From NCBI RefSeq assembly GCF_003013715.1, contig NC_072817.1, forward strand, positions 248,001-312,000: a DNA stretch of 64,000 nucleotides, written 5' to 3'. Each line of letters opens with the position of its first letter. Positions within the stretch are counted from its first letter, which is position 1. This document shows positions 13,978 to 24,722 of this stretch, one piece after another. The DNA comes from Candidozyma auris. Its lineage: Eukaryota > Ascomycota > Pichiomycetes > Serinales > Metschnikowiaceae. The notes below the pieces were generated by a model, which was not told the origin of the DNA, did not search any database, and saw nothing but the letters and a program-made list of their open reading frames with translations. The position numbers and the translations under genes are program-made.

Positions 13978-16900
13978 ATGCTAAAGCATCCACTTCGAGC
14001 TAGAATTCGTGTTTTGCGTTCACGCCACTTTAGATCGTCTCCACCGTGGGCATCTACCATTTTGTGGCGCCGCAAGGTGCTCCCTTACTTTTGCTACCCA
14101 ACATCTCCGAACCACGGATATGCTACCTTCTCCAGCGACACCGATGAGTACGAGATCGATTTGATCACGTTGAGGAGAAAATCGCAATCCGACAACTCTG
14201 ACGTGGCTCCTTTCTCCACTGTTTTGGATCCAAACGGCCCAATCAATGGCAAGTATGACCCTGAGGTGGTTGATAAGGTTCTCAGAGATAGCACTGGAAG
14301 CGAAGGCAACAATGTTGATGCAAACGTGACTCCCGCCACAAAGGAGTTTGTGGACCGCTATCATAGGGAATTGAATCTTCTTGACGAGTTTATCCGTCTT
14401 TCGTACGCCAATACAATTCCTGATATCTCCAGACTCACCCCGGTGGAGGTATCAAACGTGCTATACATATTCAGAGGATTGTATAAAAAGGGCAATCTTG
14501 AGCTCACTGACGGTGCAGACTTGAGGGCCTTAGATGATATGGTGGACTCGTTTTTAACGTTGCTCTCGGAAGCGGCTCCCACATCCAGAAGCTTATCTAC
14601 GTCTGTGCAGATGCTCTTGGACCAGAAGGCCAAGAAGCCATTTGATGTAGACGTGCTTAGTTCCGGAATCGGCAACTTTTTGCCTGAGTTGCGTGTTTTG
14701 ACAAGAAAGTACGACTTCAATACTCTTGGCCTGGTGATGCCTATTGTGGAGAAGATTTCGGTATTGGTAACTGAATTTTCTCGTTTTTTGTCCGTAAATG
14801 GCGCTGCCCACAACTATGATGCTGATTTCTTTAAGGTTTTGATTTATGTTCTGCGCTACAAGCACTTGAAGCAAGCCTTGCTTGATCACAGTGATATATC
14901 CCCCAAGGCGCTCTTGGCAATTGCCGAAAACCCCAGCAGTGCTGAAATTCAAGACAAGATTAAAGCGGCGACCGGTGAGCCACAAAAGTTGATTGATTTG
15001 ATCAGCAACTCGAGCAAGACCATCCTGAATGTGATTTTTAGTAATTTGGGGTTTAAAGATGCCGATGCAACATTTGCTGCCGTTTCTGCGGAGACCGAGA
15101 AGGATATTTATTCTGAGAAGGAGAGACACCTTCTCGAGAGCTTTATCGAAACCTATTTGCCGTTGGTTTGTGGAGGCGTGCTCGCCATTGATGCTTTCAA
15201 GGATTCCAGCTTCAGCAATGCTCTTGTTCGTTTCGATAACAAGACCATCACGCCTTATGTGGTGCTGCCAAATTTTTTTGATAATTTTGAGTTTTCTTTG
15301 GCATCGCTTTTGGGTATCACGTCTCGTTTCCATGTTATTCGTGCCATTGCACCAAGCTTTAACGATGAACTCGCCGAGCGCTCTTTAGATGATTTGACTG
15401 AAGCAATTGACAAGCTCGCAGAGAAGTCAAGTCCGTTGATCTTACACGATGCTGCAAAGGTACATGAAGCACTTAACCATTTTCAGAGACACTCTACCCG
15501 CGGGTTTTCCATCTTTGACAAGTTATTGCGGAATCAGCACTGGGTAACCGCTTGGGAACGTCATAATATGATTGCCGGTAAGTCATCTGAGGATACCTTC
15601 GAAATTGTTGATCTCACCAATGAGGCAGAGGCTTTGAAGGAAGCCGAACCGAAGACTGTTAGTGCCGAAGTCATACAAATCGACGGTAAGTCCCTAAGCG
15701 ATTTTAAAGAAGAACTCTTTGAATTTAGAAAGCATGACTTGAGAAATTTCAATTTTGCCGACATCAGCTTCGTCAACCTCTTGAGGTATATGAACACTGC
15801 TATTGCTAATGCAACTTCAGGAAATGAAAGTTCAAATGGATCTGCTATCACTTTAAAGAATTCAGGGTCATTTGGTCAGCTTAAAGAGCTTTTGGCAGCA
15901 AACTTGGAGCCCAACTATAGTAAAACGAAATTTCTCGACGATCTTGTGGCCAATGAGTATGCCCCTAAGATGGCTTACCAACAAATTCCCGAAGAGCTCA
16001 AGATCCATAGCTTCGTCAAGGAACTTGAAATTTTGAGGAATGATGAGCTCAAGAAATCATTTAAGGATTCTTCTCCCAAGGAGATTGTTGCACTAGTTGA
16101 CCGCAGATGCACTGAATTTTCACAAGGTTTAGAGAACCTGAACCCCACATCAAGGATGTGCAAGGCTAACTGGGCTGTGTTCATGAAGATGGGCGGTCGT
16201 TTGAAGAGACTCTTTTCTATTAATGGTGGTAACACAGAGATCTTGGATGCCGTAATCAACTCGCAGTCTGCTTTAGATAAGCTCGAAGCAAAGCTTGCTA
16301 AGAAAAAGGCCGAGGTTACTGCGCAAAGCGATGTACAAGCTTCGGAAAACGTTAGTAAGTCTTTGTACGCTCCTGGCCCGTACGTACAAATCCCAGAGAA
16401 GTTGGGCTTGCATGATTTTGTTGAGCAACTTGCCATCTTTAGAGATGAGCTTCAGAAGCCTTACAAGGATGCTAGTCCCACAGAAGTGCTTGATTTAATG
16501 GAGAAAAGAACCAAAGAGATATACAATGATGGAAATTCGAACCCCACTCTGAGAATGAACAAGGATAATATGGTATCTTTCATCAAGCTTCATGCCAAAC
16601 TCAAGAAACTTTTGGCTTGGAACGGTGGTAACACTGCAATTTTGGATACTCTTATTTACTCCCAGAAGGTGTTCGACAAATTTGAAGCTAAGATCTCATC
16701 AAAGTCCGAAGAATCTCAAGCGACAGAGCAAGAGCAAACTCCATACAGACAAATCCCAGATGATGTATTGCTCGAGGAGTTTGCCAACGAGCTTGAGGAA
16801 TTAAAGGTTGCGCTTGGCTCTAACTTTGGCGACAAGACAGCATACCAGATTTATAAAGAATTGGATAGGATGATCAACAATGAAGAGGATTTCGATAAGA

Positions 16901-18021
16901 AGCTCATCTTGCAAAAGCTTCAGAGAAACATAAGAATGCTTTTGAAGCACAATGGGAACCTGACATTCGCGTTGGACACTGTATTGATCAGCCGTAAGGT
17001 CTTTGACAAGATGGATGGCAAATTGTCTGCAAAGGAGGCCTCCAATAACAAATTTATCATGAGTGACTTCCTTGAGAAGAATCCTTCCAGGCAGAAGAAG
17101 AAGCAACTCAAGTACAATGACGCCAGCGAAGTATTGGCGCTTTTGAATAACAATTCTACGCACGCTGATGTTGAGCTAGAAAAGATCAGAGCGGAAGCGT
17201 CTATTCAAGATGCATTGGCATCCGCCATGAGCCAGGAGGAAGCATACTTGAAAGAGGAAAATCCCGAAGAATACGCAGCTATCAATAGTTTGACTGCTCA
17301 GAAGATCAGGGATTCATACAATAAGAACGCAGATACTAAGGCTGCTTCTGTGGATAAGGACTCGCTAGAGGAATTTTTGAAGTCTGCTAAGAAGGACAAA
17401 GAGAGCAGCGAAGCAGAAAAATTCCGTGCTGAACAAGCTTATGAATGGAGCAAGAGCATGTGTAAGAGTAACCGGACATTAGAAGGGAAGAACTTCTTCA
17501 ATCCGATGAAGAGTGGCAAGGGATTAACGCACGAATTCCTTGTATTGACTTCAAACGGTGAAACTATCTATTCAAAAGAGAACCCTCTTGGCCCCGATCA
17601 CGTAAATGAGGACATGGTGACAGTGTTAGAGCGGGTCTCACCTGAAGTCCTCAGCAAGGTGTCGAAGCAAATCAACAAACTTCAGAGGAAAAACTGGAGC
17701 GTCATTGGAGGTGGCGACAAGGATCGTTTAGTTGTTGTAAGCAGACCCGTGGCGGCAAGAGGGTTCAAGGTGTGGAGGATATTGAGAACACTATTCACCA
17801 CCACAGGCATGGTGTTTGTTGTGATGTTAGGGCTCCACGTTTGGTTGGACGATGTCGAAGAGGGCAACGCACCCGAGTTGGCGTATCCGCCTAGCGAGAA
17901 TCTCGCCGTGATGGAGCAGGCTGACGTTGACGAGTTCGAGGAGCAACACGAGATTAAGGAGTCATACGAGCCTGGTGTCACCACGAAATCTCTCTGGCAG
18001 AGATTGTTCTGGAGCCGCTAA
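13978..18021 (+). CDS. Large mitochondrial-type membrane protein with three internal repeats, function unknown
   Basis: This 1347-residue protein is not recognised. The N-terminus (residues 1-40) is rich in Arg, Ser and hydrophobic residues with no acidic residue, like a matrix presequence. The middle is helical. Three tandem repeats of about 95-115 residues lie at roughly 663-778, 805-905 and 927-1022. Each starts PEEL/PEKL/PDDV, contains a basic helix before a glycine/asparagine turn (NGGNT or NGNLT), and ends in a VFDK or ALDK-like helix. A charged Lys/Glu-rich segment follows. One membrane span sits at about 1267-1289, leaving an acidic C-terminal tail of about 55 residues. The layout suggests a mitochondrial inner-membrane protein, but that is inference from the sequence ends alone. 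Confidence 0.85.
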   Translation: MLKHPLRARIRVLRSRHFRSSPPWASTILWRRKVLPYFCYPTSPNHGYATFSSDTDEYEIDLITLRRKSQSDNSDVAPFSTVLDPNGPINGKYDPEVVDKVLRDSTGSEGNNVDANVTPATKEFVDRYHRELNLLDEFIRLSYANTIPDISRLTPVEVSNVLYIFRGLYKKGNLELTDGADLRALDDMVDSFLTLLSEAAPTSRSLSTSVQMLLDQKAKKPFDVDVLSSGIGNFLPELRVLTRKYDFNTLGLVMPIVEKISVLVTEFSRFLSVNGAAHNYDADFFKVLIYVLRYKHLKQALLDHSDISPKALLAIAENPSSAEIQDKIKAATGEPQKLIDLISNSSKTILNVIFSNLGFKDADATFAAVSAETEKDIYSEKERHLLESFIETYLPLVCGGVLAIDAFKDSSFSNALVRFDNKTITPYVVLPNFFDNFEFSLASLLGITSRFHVIRAIAPSFNDELAERSLDDLTEAIDKLAEKSSPLILHDAAKVHEALNHFQRHSTRGFSIFDKLLRNQHWVTAWERHNMIAGKSSEDTFEIVDLTNEAEALKEAEPKTVSAEVIQIDGKSLSDFKEELFEFRKHDLRNFNFADISFVNLLRYMNTAIANATSGNESSNGSAITLKNSGSFGQLKELLAANLEPNYSKTKFLDDLVANEYAPKMAYQQIPEELKIHSFVKELEILRNDELKKSFKDSSPKEIVALVDRRCTEFSQGLENLNPTSRMCKANWAVFMKMGGRLKRLFSINGGNTEILDAVINSQSALDKLEAKLAKKKAEVTAQSDVQASENVSKSLYAPGPYVQIPEKLGLHDFVEQLAIFRDELQKPYKDASPTEVLDLMEKRTKEIYNDGNSNPTLRMNKDNMVSFIKLHAKLKKLLAWNGGNTAILDTLIYSQKVFDKFEAKISSKSEESQATEQEQTPYRQIPDDVLLEEFANELEELKVALGSNFGDKTAYQIYKELDRMINNEEDFDKKLILQKLQRNIRMLLKHNGNLTFALDTVLISRKVFDKMDGKLSAKEASNNKFIMSDFLEKNPSRQKKKQLKYNDASEVLALLNNNSTHADVELEKIRAEASIQDALASAMSQEEAYLKEENPEEYAAINSLTAQKIRDSYNKNADTKAASVDKDSLEEFLKSAKKDKESSEAEKFRAEQAYEWSKSMCKSNRTLEGKNFFNPMKSGKGLTHEFLVLTSNGETIYSKENPLGPDHVNEDMVTVLERVSPEVLSKVSKQINKLQRKNWSVIGGGDKDRLVVVSRPVAARGFKVWRILRTLFTTTGMVFVVMLGLHVWLDDVEEGNAPELAYPPSENLAVMEQADVDEFEEQHEIKESYEPGVTTKSLWQRLFWSR

Positions 18022-18065
18022 AGCAATGCACCACCGTTGTATAGATCACCAATTGATTTAGTAAA

Positions 18066-18596
18066 CTAAGACATATCAGTTTCAGTTTGAGGAACCGCCA
18101 GTGGGTTCTTGTGGACCGTAGTGAACTTCCAAGCAGTACTGGCGCCAACGTTGCCGTTCCAGTTTCTCACGTTGATAACCGTGTCTTTATCTCTCAAGTC
18201 CGGGGTTCTGATGCCCGTCTCAAACACATGCTCATCGTGTGCTCTCTTCTCCTTCAAGAGCTGCTGTTTACTCGTGAGGGGTCTTCCAGGTCTCCTGTTC
18301 CTGTCGATCTCCTTGAGCTCTTCATCATCACGACACACCCAAAGTGTCACAATTTCCCTCATATCTTCCATAGTGAACGTCTCCTCTTGCCTATTCTGTA
18401 TGCTCTCCTGGATGTGCAAGTAGAAAAGTAACTCGTGATTCTTCTGCTCCATGTGTCTCTGTTTCTTTGCCCGGATCTTGGCCTCTCTCTCTGTGGCCCT
18501 ACTGAGCTGCTTGAACTTTCTGCCCTTAGCGTGAAGAGTGGCACTGGAGCCAGCAATCTTTTTGGATACCTTCGTTAGAGACTTTGCAAGCGGCAT
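18066..18596 (-). CDS. TMA16: Translation machinery-associated protein 16
   Basis: The 176-residue protein has a strongly basic N-terminus (KSLTKVSKKIAG, HAKGRKFKQLSRA) followed by helices containing KKQRHMEQKNHELL and the conserved middle MEDMREIVTLWVCRDDEELKEI. It ends with GRPLTSKQQLLKEKRAHDEH and DLRDKDTVINVRNWNG. This is the full Tma16 architecture at the family's usual length (S. cerevisiae 178 aa). Tma16 binds nuclear pre-60S particles during late large-subunit maturation. The gene converges on the 1347-aa gene (44 bp between coding ends) and shares a divergent promoter with CAF20. Confidence 0.9.
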   Translation of the reverse strand: MPLAKSLTKVSKKIAGSSATLHAKGRKFKQLSRATEREAKIRAKKQRHMEQKNHELLFYLHIQESIQNRQEETFTMEDMREIVTLWVCRDDEELKEIDRNRRPGRPLTSKQQLLKEKRAHDEHVFETGIRTPDLRDKDTVINVRNWNGNVGASTAWKFTTVHKNPLAVPQTETDMS

Positions 18597-19591
18597 GGGG
18601 GAAGAAGCAGTGGTGATGGAGGACTAGAAAATGCAGGCCGTGAGATGAGATGCGATGGGGTCGTCAATGGTAACAAGTAGCTCCAAGAAATGAGATTTGG
18701 TACAATCAAATCTGAAATACGTATGTGGTTTCAGTGCCTATGCATTCAGTCTGGTGATTCTTCCATTCTTTTATTGATAGGCAGCTGATGTTGTATCCAA
18801 AATTTCGTATCACTCAACCACTCTCATTTGGATGAATATTCTGGTGATACTCGCCTTTTTGATGTGGGGAGTTCCCATGGCTATCACCATAGTTAGTTTC
18901 TGTATCAGCAAAATCCTATTGATAATCTTTAATTTGAGATATTCAGTACATCGCAAGTTATTTGGCGTTGTCTGTATCGAAAGAAAGTGCCGCTCCACAC
19001 TACTCACAATATTGCATTCCATCCACATTGAAGTCAACTGAATTCCTTATGAACGACTGTTGAAAGAAGCAAAAGACCTGAACTATACTTCCCTCGGTCG
19101 TGAACCATGTTCAGTGAACCCAAGGATAATTCACACTTTGAATATAAAGATGCGTTTCGCAGCCATTACTGGGAAAACATAGAATTTACTCCTGTCATCT
19201 CTCGCCAATTGCACATTCACGGCGGGCGGGAATTGACTGATTCTCCAAGAACACTATCAATCACATAATCATCTACTTCAGTACTGCTTTATCCTCACAA
19301 CTCCATATGTGCCTCAACCCTCTCATATGTCTCCCTTCTCTTTGCTCACACGAGCACTATACCGTTGAAACACAGCTACAACACACAAGCACAGGAGGCC
19401 CCCCGATCAATACCCCTGTCTTAACCTAGGCTGCTTATTTGCTTCTCTATCAGAAACTTTCTTCAAAACGACACATTTTGCCCTTCTTCCTTCCATGCTC
19501 CACCCATTTTACTACCTATCCTTCCTACACCCGCGACAAAAATTTTATCTAAACTCACAACTCACTTCAATTCCTCCCTTTCCCTATCGAC
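18597..19591. promoter_or_regulatory. Divergent promoter region TMA16/CAF20
   Basis: About 1 kb. It holds one copy of the recurrent motif (19155-19166) and, 36 bp before it, the near palindrome GTTCAGTGAAC. The last 250 bp before CAF20 are pyrimidine-rich, as expected for the 5' leader of a well expressed gene. A 69-codon hydrophobic ORF at 18832-19041 is considered chance. Confidence 0.5.
19155..19166 (-). promoter_or_regulatory. Recurrent intergenic motif (TTTCGCAGCCAT on +)
   Basis: Exact reverse-strand copy of ATGGCTGCGAAA in the TMA16/CAF20 divergent promoter. Confidence 0.5.
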
Positions 19592-20086
19592 ATGGTCAAA
19601 TACTCCGAGGAACAATTGCTTGAAGCTAAAGAGCTCGCATACACGCCCAAGCCAGAGATTTTGGAAGCGTTCAACGAGTTGGTGGAGCTGGTGAGAGAGC
19701 ACATCGCCAACGAGAAGAGAGCCAGACAAACCAACGGTGACACCTACATTGACGAAAGAGGCAACGAGAGATCGTACAACCACTTGAACAGAAGACGGTT
19801 GCTGAGACTGGGCCAGAACAAGCCCAATTTGCGTAAGAAGGCTGCCGAGATTGTCGATGAGGACGGATGGGCTACGTTGACCAAGCCTAAGAAATCCTTT
19901 AGTGGAGAAGAGGGGACTGATGAAAGAGAGAAATTCAGAGACTCGTTGAAGGACACTGCCGTGAAGGTGAAACCCAACAACAAGAATTTGGGCTCTTCCA
20001 AGGCAGTTGATCCAAGAGAAACCATTGTCGACAAACACACTAATACTTTCAACGCTTTCGAGGCGCTTGGGGACGATGACGAGTAA
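19592..20086 (+). CDS. CAF20: eIF4E-binding protein Caf20 (p20)
   Basis: The 164-residue acidic/polar protein begins MVKYSEEQLLEAK, in which YSEEQLL is the canonical YxxxxL-phi eIF4E-binding motif at residues 4-10. A basic patch NHLNRRRLLRLGQNKP (about 63-78) is followed by the conserved DEDGWATL. The C-terminal block has VKVKPNNKNLGSSKAVDPRE and DKHTNTFNAFEALGDDDE, which match the ends of fungal Caf20 proteins. Caf20 competes with eIF4G for the cap-binding protein and represses translation of a subset of mRNAs. Length matches S. cerevisiae Caf20 (161 aa). Confidence 0.93.
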   Translation: MVKYSEEQLLEAKELAYTPKPEILEAFNELVELVREHIANEKRARQTNGDTYIDERGNERSYNHLNRRRLLRLGQNKPNLRKKAAEIVDEDGWATLTKPKKSFSGEEGTDEREKFRDSLKDTAVKVKPNNKNLGSSKAVDPRETIVDKHTNTFNAFEALGDDDE

Positions 20087-20228
20087 GTACATATGATGCT
20101 CATGAACAGTTGAACTATATAAATACATGTAGTGGAAATTGCGGGGTAGAGTGTCTCCCCGTAGTCTCTAAAACAAACGATTGAATGACGAACTTTTGAT
20201 CATAATCGATTCTCTAATCCATATTCTC

Positions 20229-22850
20229 TCAGACAACAATATCATTGTCCTCTTCGGTTGAAAGCGACCGGAGGATCGTATTCATATCCTTCGATGCGCT
20301 ATGCTTGTTAAGTACTGATCTGGGTGTACTACTGTCTTGTTGGAACAGAAACCGAGCGTCTGGAACTTGCCCAGAGACAGTGTTCTTGAGTTCAGAAACT
20401 TTCGGAAGCAACGAATATCTGTAGTTCGTCTGCTGCAAATTGTACAGATTATTTGAATTGAGCGATGTCTGTGTGTCAACGGTGCCATTTATCTTGGTTG
20501 GACTCTGGGCAAGGCCAGAATGGATGGACGAGATATCATTGGCAGACCCAAGCCCGTGGGCATGGCCGTTGGTATTGGTGGCACTGCTACCATGTCTGTC
20601 ACGAGAATCTTGAAAGTGGTCTGAGTTGTTGTCAGTCTTGGCCAACTTATTATCACGCCCATCATGAGAATGGTGGATTTGGCTCAAGTCAAGTGATACC
20701 GACTTTTGTGGATTGATGTATTCGCTTAATGGTGTAGTCTCAAAGAAATCATAAATCATTTGTTGACTGACTCTGTTCGTCAAGCTTCCCAGAATAGAAT
20801 CATCAGAGACGCTAGCTCTCCTTTCATCCAAATCCTGAGTGATTGCCTCCCACAACGTCAGCTTGGTGATGTCACGTTTCAACTGAGTGGCATACTTCTC
20901 ATTGAGGACTTCCACCAGGGACTTCAACAACAGGTACGCAAACTTGTCCTTCTCTATCTCAACAGGAGATGCAGCACCTCCAAGGAGCTGCCAGTGCAGA
21001 AACATGGGGATGAAATTGTGCACAAAGTTGATCCCAGTGACAGAAAGCAAAGTTTGTAAAGTCTTCAAGAGCGACTTGGTCACAGATGGACTACTTGGGG
21101 CCGAAAGGTACTCGTTCGAATGAACAAGTATGTTGTTAAGGAAGTTCTGTGGGTGACTGATGTACTCGTTGTAATCTGGAGTAAGGAAACGCTCGGGACC
21201 TTCTGTCAGGACATTTTCCTCAGTGTAACCGGCCTTTGGAGAAGATGCTCTAGGAGAGTCTTTAGCACCCTCCTTCAAGAATTCAATCTTCAAAAACTCA
21301 CTGAACACCTGCAAGAACTTCGATTCAAGAGAGGATTTTTGTTCAGCAGATGCCTCCAGGGCAAAATCTTCGTAGCTTTTCTCCAATGTGAGCAATTGCA
21401 AACCTAAGTCCCAGTTCTCCAATGTTGCTTCATTTCTCGTGATGGAACTAGACTTGCGAGTCAACAAGTTCATCACCTTGGAGATGTTGTCGAGCAAGAC
21501 AGCAACCAAATCGTGAACTCTGTTGATTTTGCTGGACTCAACGTGGAGCATGACAGAGTCAACTTGCATGAGGATGCCCTCGATAGAGTCTTGCACCTGA
21601 TCGTAGTAGTAAATGTGACTAGAAAGGTTGCACACACACTCACTGTAGATCTTGCTCAACTGCTTCACCTGGTCAGACGACAAGTAGTCTGCCAACAGTA
21701 AGTACAAGTTTGTTTGCAAAGTGAGCAACTGCTGAATCACATCGGAAATGGAAAGCCCGATCATGTTGAAGTTGGAAGAAACGAGACCAAGTACCGACTT
21801 GGCGGTGTGCACCAACACGTTATAGTTCTTAGTGTTGGAGTCAGTCTTCTCGGACAATGCACTCAAACGATGCAAGAGTGTCAGCAAGGCAATGAAACGC
21901 AACTGAACTGGGATCCACGACGCACACATCTCCAAGAAAGTGGTGCCCCAGTCGTCTACCTCGGTTTGCGAGGAGTTCTTGAAGTTGAACTCCACCACGG
22001 TATTTGTAGCCTCCGAGATCTGCGTGGACAACGACGTGTTGAAAAGCACTCTCAAGCCAGCCAAGGCCTCCTCGTTGAGATCTTCATCGGAAACAGAGTC
22101 ACTTTCCAAGCGCTCCTCGATGGCCTTCGCCTGCTGGGCCGTTCTTGCTGTCACGACTCTGTTCAAGATGTGGAACTTCTCGTCACCATCCACGTTCAAG
22201 TTGCTGTTCAAGCGAGTCAACAAGTTCGACTGCGACGGGTTCAGGAGCACCGTCTGCGCCAACAAAGGAACACACAACGAAATGAACTTCTGGGACAAGC
22301 GGGAGTTGAAGCCCAAGCAGTTGAACACGTGTTTGGACGTAGAGAGCGCCACGAGTCGCCACTCCAGCTTATTGGTGGGGGAGCCGTTCAGCTGCGAGAC
22401 CCCCGTGTTGATGAAGTGTTCGGTGAACTGGGTGAAGCTCTCCACGAACAGCTTGTCACCTGTAAACAAGCCGCCGTCCAACTTGCTGCACAACACGCCA
22501 TAGGTCGACACGAGCGACTTGCAAAGAGGTAACTCCTTGACGGAGAGAATGGAGGACAAAATCGACACCACCTGGGCAGCAAAAGCGTTCAAGTTATCGT
22601 TACATTTCTCAATTAACGCCAGGATGATCCCCAAGGTGACCTGAAGATTGCCAGTTTTGCCGCCTTTGACGTCTCTTTTCGTCTTGGCCGCCAAAAAGTC
22701 CACCACCTTGACCAACTTGATTCTTCTTGTCAGCGCATAGTAGAGGAGGTAGCTGAGCTCCAGCGGGTTGGGTTTCTTGTCGGGGATTTTGCCCGGCGGG
22801 TAGCACTGCAAAATGAGTTTCTGGTGCTTGTGCTGCGGTACAATACGCAT
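20229..22850 (-). CDS. EFR3: Plasma-membrane PI4-kinase anchor Efr3
   Basis: The 873-residue protein starts with PQHKHQKLILQCYPPGK and then KKPNPLELSYLLYYALTRRIKLVKVVDFLAAKTKRD, the most conserved N-terminal block of the Efr3/Rolling blackout family. The body is all-helical with repeated Leu-rich segments, as expected for the HEAT/ARM-like rod. The last 170 residues are Ser/Asn/Asp/His-rich and look disordered. Efr3 anchors the Stt4-Ypp1 PI4-kinase complex at plasma-membrane patches. The N-terminal basic patch (KHQK...KIPDKKP) is the lipid-binding end. A 272-codon antisense frame over the 5' half is a codon-bias shadow. Confidence 0.92.
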   Translation of the reverse strand: MRIVPQHKHQKLILQCYPPGKIPDKKPNPLELSYLLYYALTRRIKLVKVVDFLAAKTKRDVKGGKTGNLQVTLGIILALIEKCNDNLNAFAAQVVSILSSILSVKELPLCKSLVSTYGVLCSKLDGGLFTGDKLFVESFTQFTEHFINTGVSQLNGSPTNKLEWRLVALSTSKHVFNCLGFNSRLSQKFISLCVPLLAQTVLLNPSQSNLLTRLNSNLNVDGDEKFHILNRVVTARTAQQAKAIEERLESDSVSDEDLNEEALAGLRVLFNTSLSTQISEATNTVVEFNFKNSSQTEVDDWGTTFLEMCASWIPVQLRFIALLTLLHRLSALSEKTDSNTKNYNVLVHTAKSVLGLVSSNFNMIGLSISDVIQQLLTLQTNLYLLLADYLSSDQVKQLSKIYSECVCNLSSHIYYYDQVQDSIEGILMQVDSVMLHVESSKINRVHDLVAVLLDNISKVMNLLTRKSSSITRNEATLENWDLGLQLLTLEKSYEDFALEASAEQKSSLESKFLQVFSEFLKIEFLKEGAKDSPRASSPKAGYTEENVLTEGPERFLTPDYNEYISHPQNFLNNILVHSNEYLSAPSSPSVTKSLLKTLQTLLSVTGINFVHNFIPMFLHWQLLGGAASPVEIEKDKFAYLLLKSLVEVLNEKYATQLKRDITKLTLWEAITQDLDERRASVSDDSILGSLTNRVSQQMIYDFFETTPLSEYINPQKSVSLDLSQIHHSHDGRDNKLAKTDNNSDHFQDSRDRHGSSATNTNGHAHGLGSANDISSIHSGLAQSPTKINGTVDTQTSLNSNNLYNLQQTNYRYSLLPKVSELKNTVSGQVPDARFLFQQDSSTPRSVLNKHSASKDMNTILRSLSTEEDNDIVV

Positions 22851-24722
22851 GCCGGTGGAAGGAATTTGGGTTTTTGATGAAAGTTAGCGATTTCGAGATG
22901 TCACCACGGCAGGAACCCCAGTTTTTATTGATGCCCAGGTATGAGAGTCGGGTAGAGCCCCGGCCTGCACGCAGCGCGACCTCACCTCCAGGTGAGTCTC
23001 TCACATGTCTTGCGAGAAGCACCAGATTGGGGAAAAAGGCAGTCTGGCGCCGGGAGGGGAGACAAAGAAGCACCCTCCAGGGAGAGGGAGACGAGATAAT
23101 GACAGAGGTTGACGAAGCCATTATGAAGAGACAGTTTCGTGAATTATAATATGTGTTTGAGTTTTTTTTTGTTTTGTGGTTAGTCGTGGTGTTTTGCAGC
23201 CAGAAGGTCCCTCGCTGTTAGTGGTGGTCGCCCGCGGGCCGCCATGTGAATGAGTGCAAATGGGCCAAGGAAAGGGCATCAAGGCAGAGACGGGCAATGC
23301 AAGAGAGAAAACGGGGAAGCAAGGAATAAGGGGAACCATGTGGACGGAAATCCGCTGGCGGGTGTTTTCTGGAAAACGGGCAAGCTGGAGGGGTGTTTTG
23401 AAACGTGATGGCTTCTGAAACATGCTTCATCTGTCACCAAGATGTGCGCTCTATCGGCATTGGAATAGCCATAAGCATCGAGGAGAGACGAGGGATTGTC
23501 ACTAATATGGGTTTTGGGACTTGAGGAGAGTGTTTAAGGAGCTTTATTTTTTTCTTTTTTCTGTCTTCTTTTTTTTGTTCTTTACACGGTCATCGTCTGT
23601 GATATGCCCTCGGGGTGCCCCACTATCTTCCGCATCTCAAGTCACTTCCATGGGACTCATGAACAATCCACATGACACCTAAACTTTGACGTGGGCTATT
23701 TTTCTAGACAGTGTCGATGTCTCCAGCCAAAATTTTTTCAGTCGATTGGGTAATTGTGCCCGGTAGTTGTGCCCGGTAGGTGGTGTCACTGTCTGGACAC
23801 TGGTTGCAATCCCCCCTGCTCGCATCACAGTCTTGTGGAGCACCCCAGAGTTTCATCAAATGCTACCTGTTCCATCAAATGCTACGTCAGAAAAAGACAT
23901 CTCATCAAATACTTGAGCTACACCCCGTGGAAATCGCTGATGTCATCAATTTCGGTACTGCTTTACAGCATAGACTTACTCATGTCGTTAAAGCTGGGAC
24001 CACTCAACAGTAGCATCTCCAGATCGTTTTTGTGTCCGGTTTGTGTCCAGTTGCCAAATCCTCGGGGATGCCAGCCAGAGAAGGGGAACCCCCAACAAAT
24101 CACGCCCTCCCCCATGAACTCAGTGTGTGGCTTTTGACAGGCATCGGCCGCTTCGCCTGTCATTATAGTGTCTGCCGCTGGTCTGCGTAGCGTAAGCGTA
24201 GCAGGACAATGTGAAAATTGCGATGCTGTGAGTCCCAGGCAACTACTTCATATACACTGGTTCGGGCTGTTTTCACTTAGATTTTTTCGTCCTCTGTTTA
24301 AATTCCTCAGACCTGCTTGATTTCTATAAGTTCGGCCTTATTCGGCACTTGGCCTATGCGATGAGCTCTGCAAGTGGGCGCCCGCTAACTTGTCAGCCGC
24401 TTCGTCTAACTCTGCGATTTTCAGCCGGCATTCTACACTGTTACTTAAAAAGGCCATTCATTGTCAGCCAGAGGCAGCCGTATCCAGATACAGCGGCGCC
24501 TCTTCGACAGACCATACAGTAATATCTATAAAAGGGGCATTTCAGGGCGTAAAGGTCTTCAGCCACGCAGCGCACCACGTCGACCGGTCACCAGTCAAAG
24601 CAATTGGTGCCAATGCTTCACGAAAAAGAAAACAAACCATGATTATAAGGCAAGACAGACGGTGCTGATCCAAAAGCAAGACAATGGTAAATAAATCTTC
24701 ATCTACAGTCTCGAGCCTCTAA
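22851..24722. other. Gene-poor region between EFR3 and a small Cys-rich gene
   Basis: About 1.9 kb with no credible gene. It has T tracts at 23163-23172 and 23548-23575, a TTTTGCAGCCA near-copy of the recurrent motif about 23193, and a cluster of short direct duplications between 23754 and 24050, listed separately. Confidence 0.5.
23754..24050 (+). repeat. Cluster of short tandem duplications
   Basis: Three separate direct repeats lie close together: TTGTGCCCGGTAG twice in tandem (23754-23779), CATCAAATGCTAC twice 20 bp apart (about 23853 and 23873) with a third partial copy about 23903, and TTTGTGTCC twice within 24025-24050. They look like slippage or repair-born duplications in unconstrained DNA. 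Confidence 0.5.

Noticed and set aside
18832..19041. 69-codon hydrophobic ATG ORF in the TMA16/CAF20 promoter
   Set aside because: AT-rich DNA easily gives hydrophobic frames. There are no conserved features and it sits in a divergent promoter.
21714..22532. 272-codon open frame antisense to EFR3
   Set aside because: It lies wholly inside the conserved EFR3 gene. Its length is explained by biased codon use on the coding strand, and its product is low-complexity (Gln/Val/His/Arg-rich).
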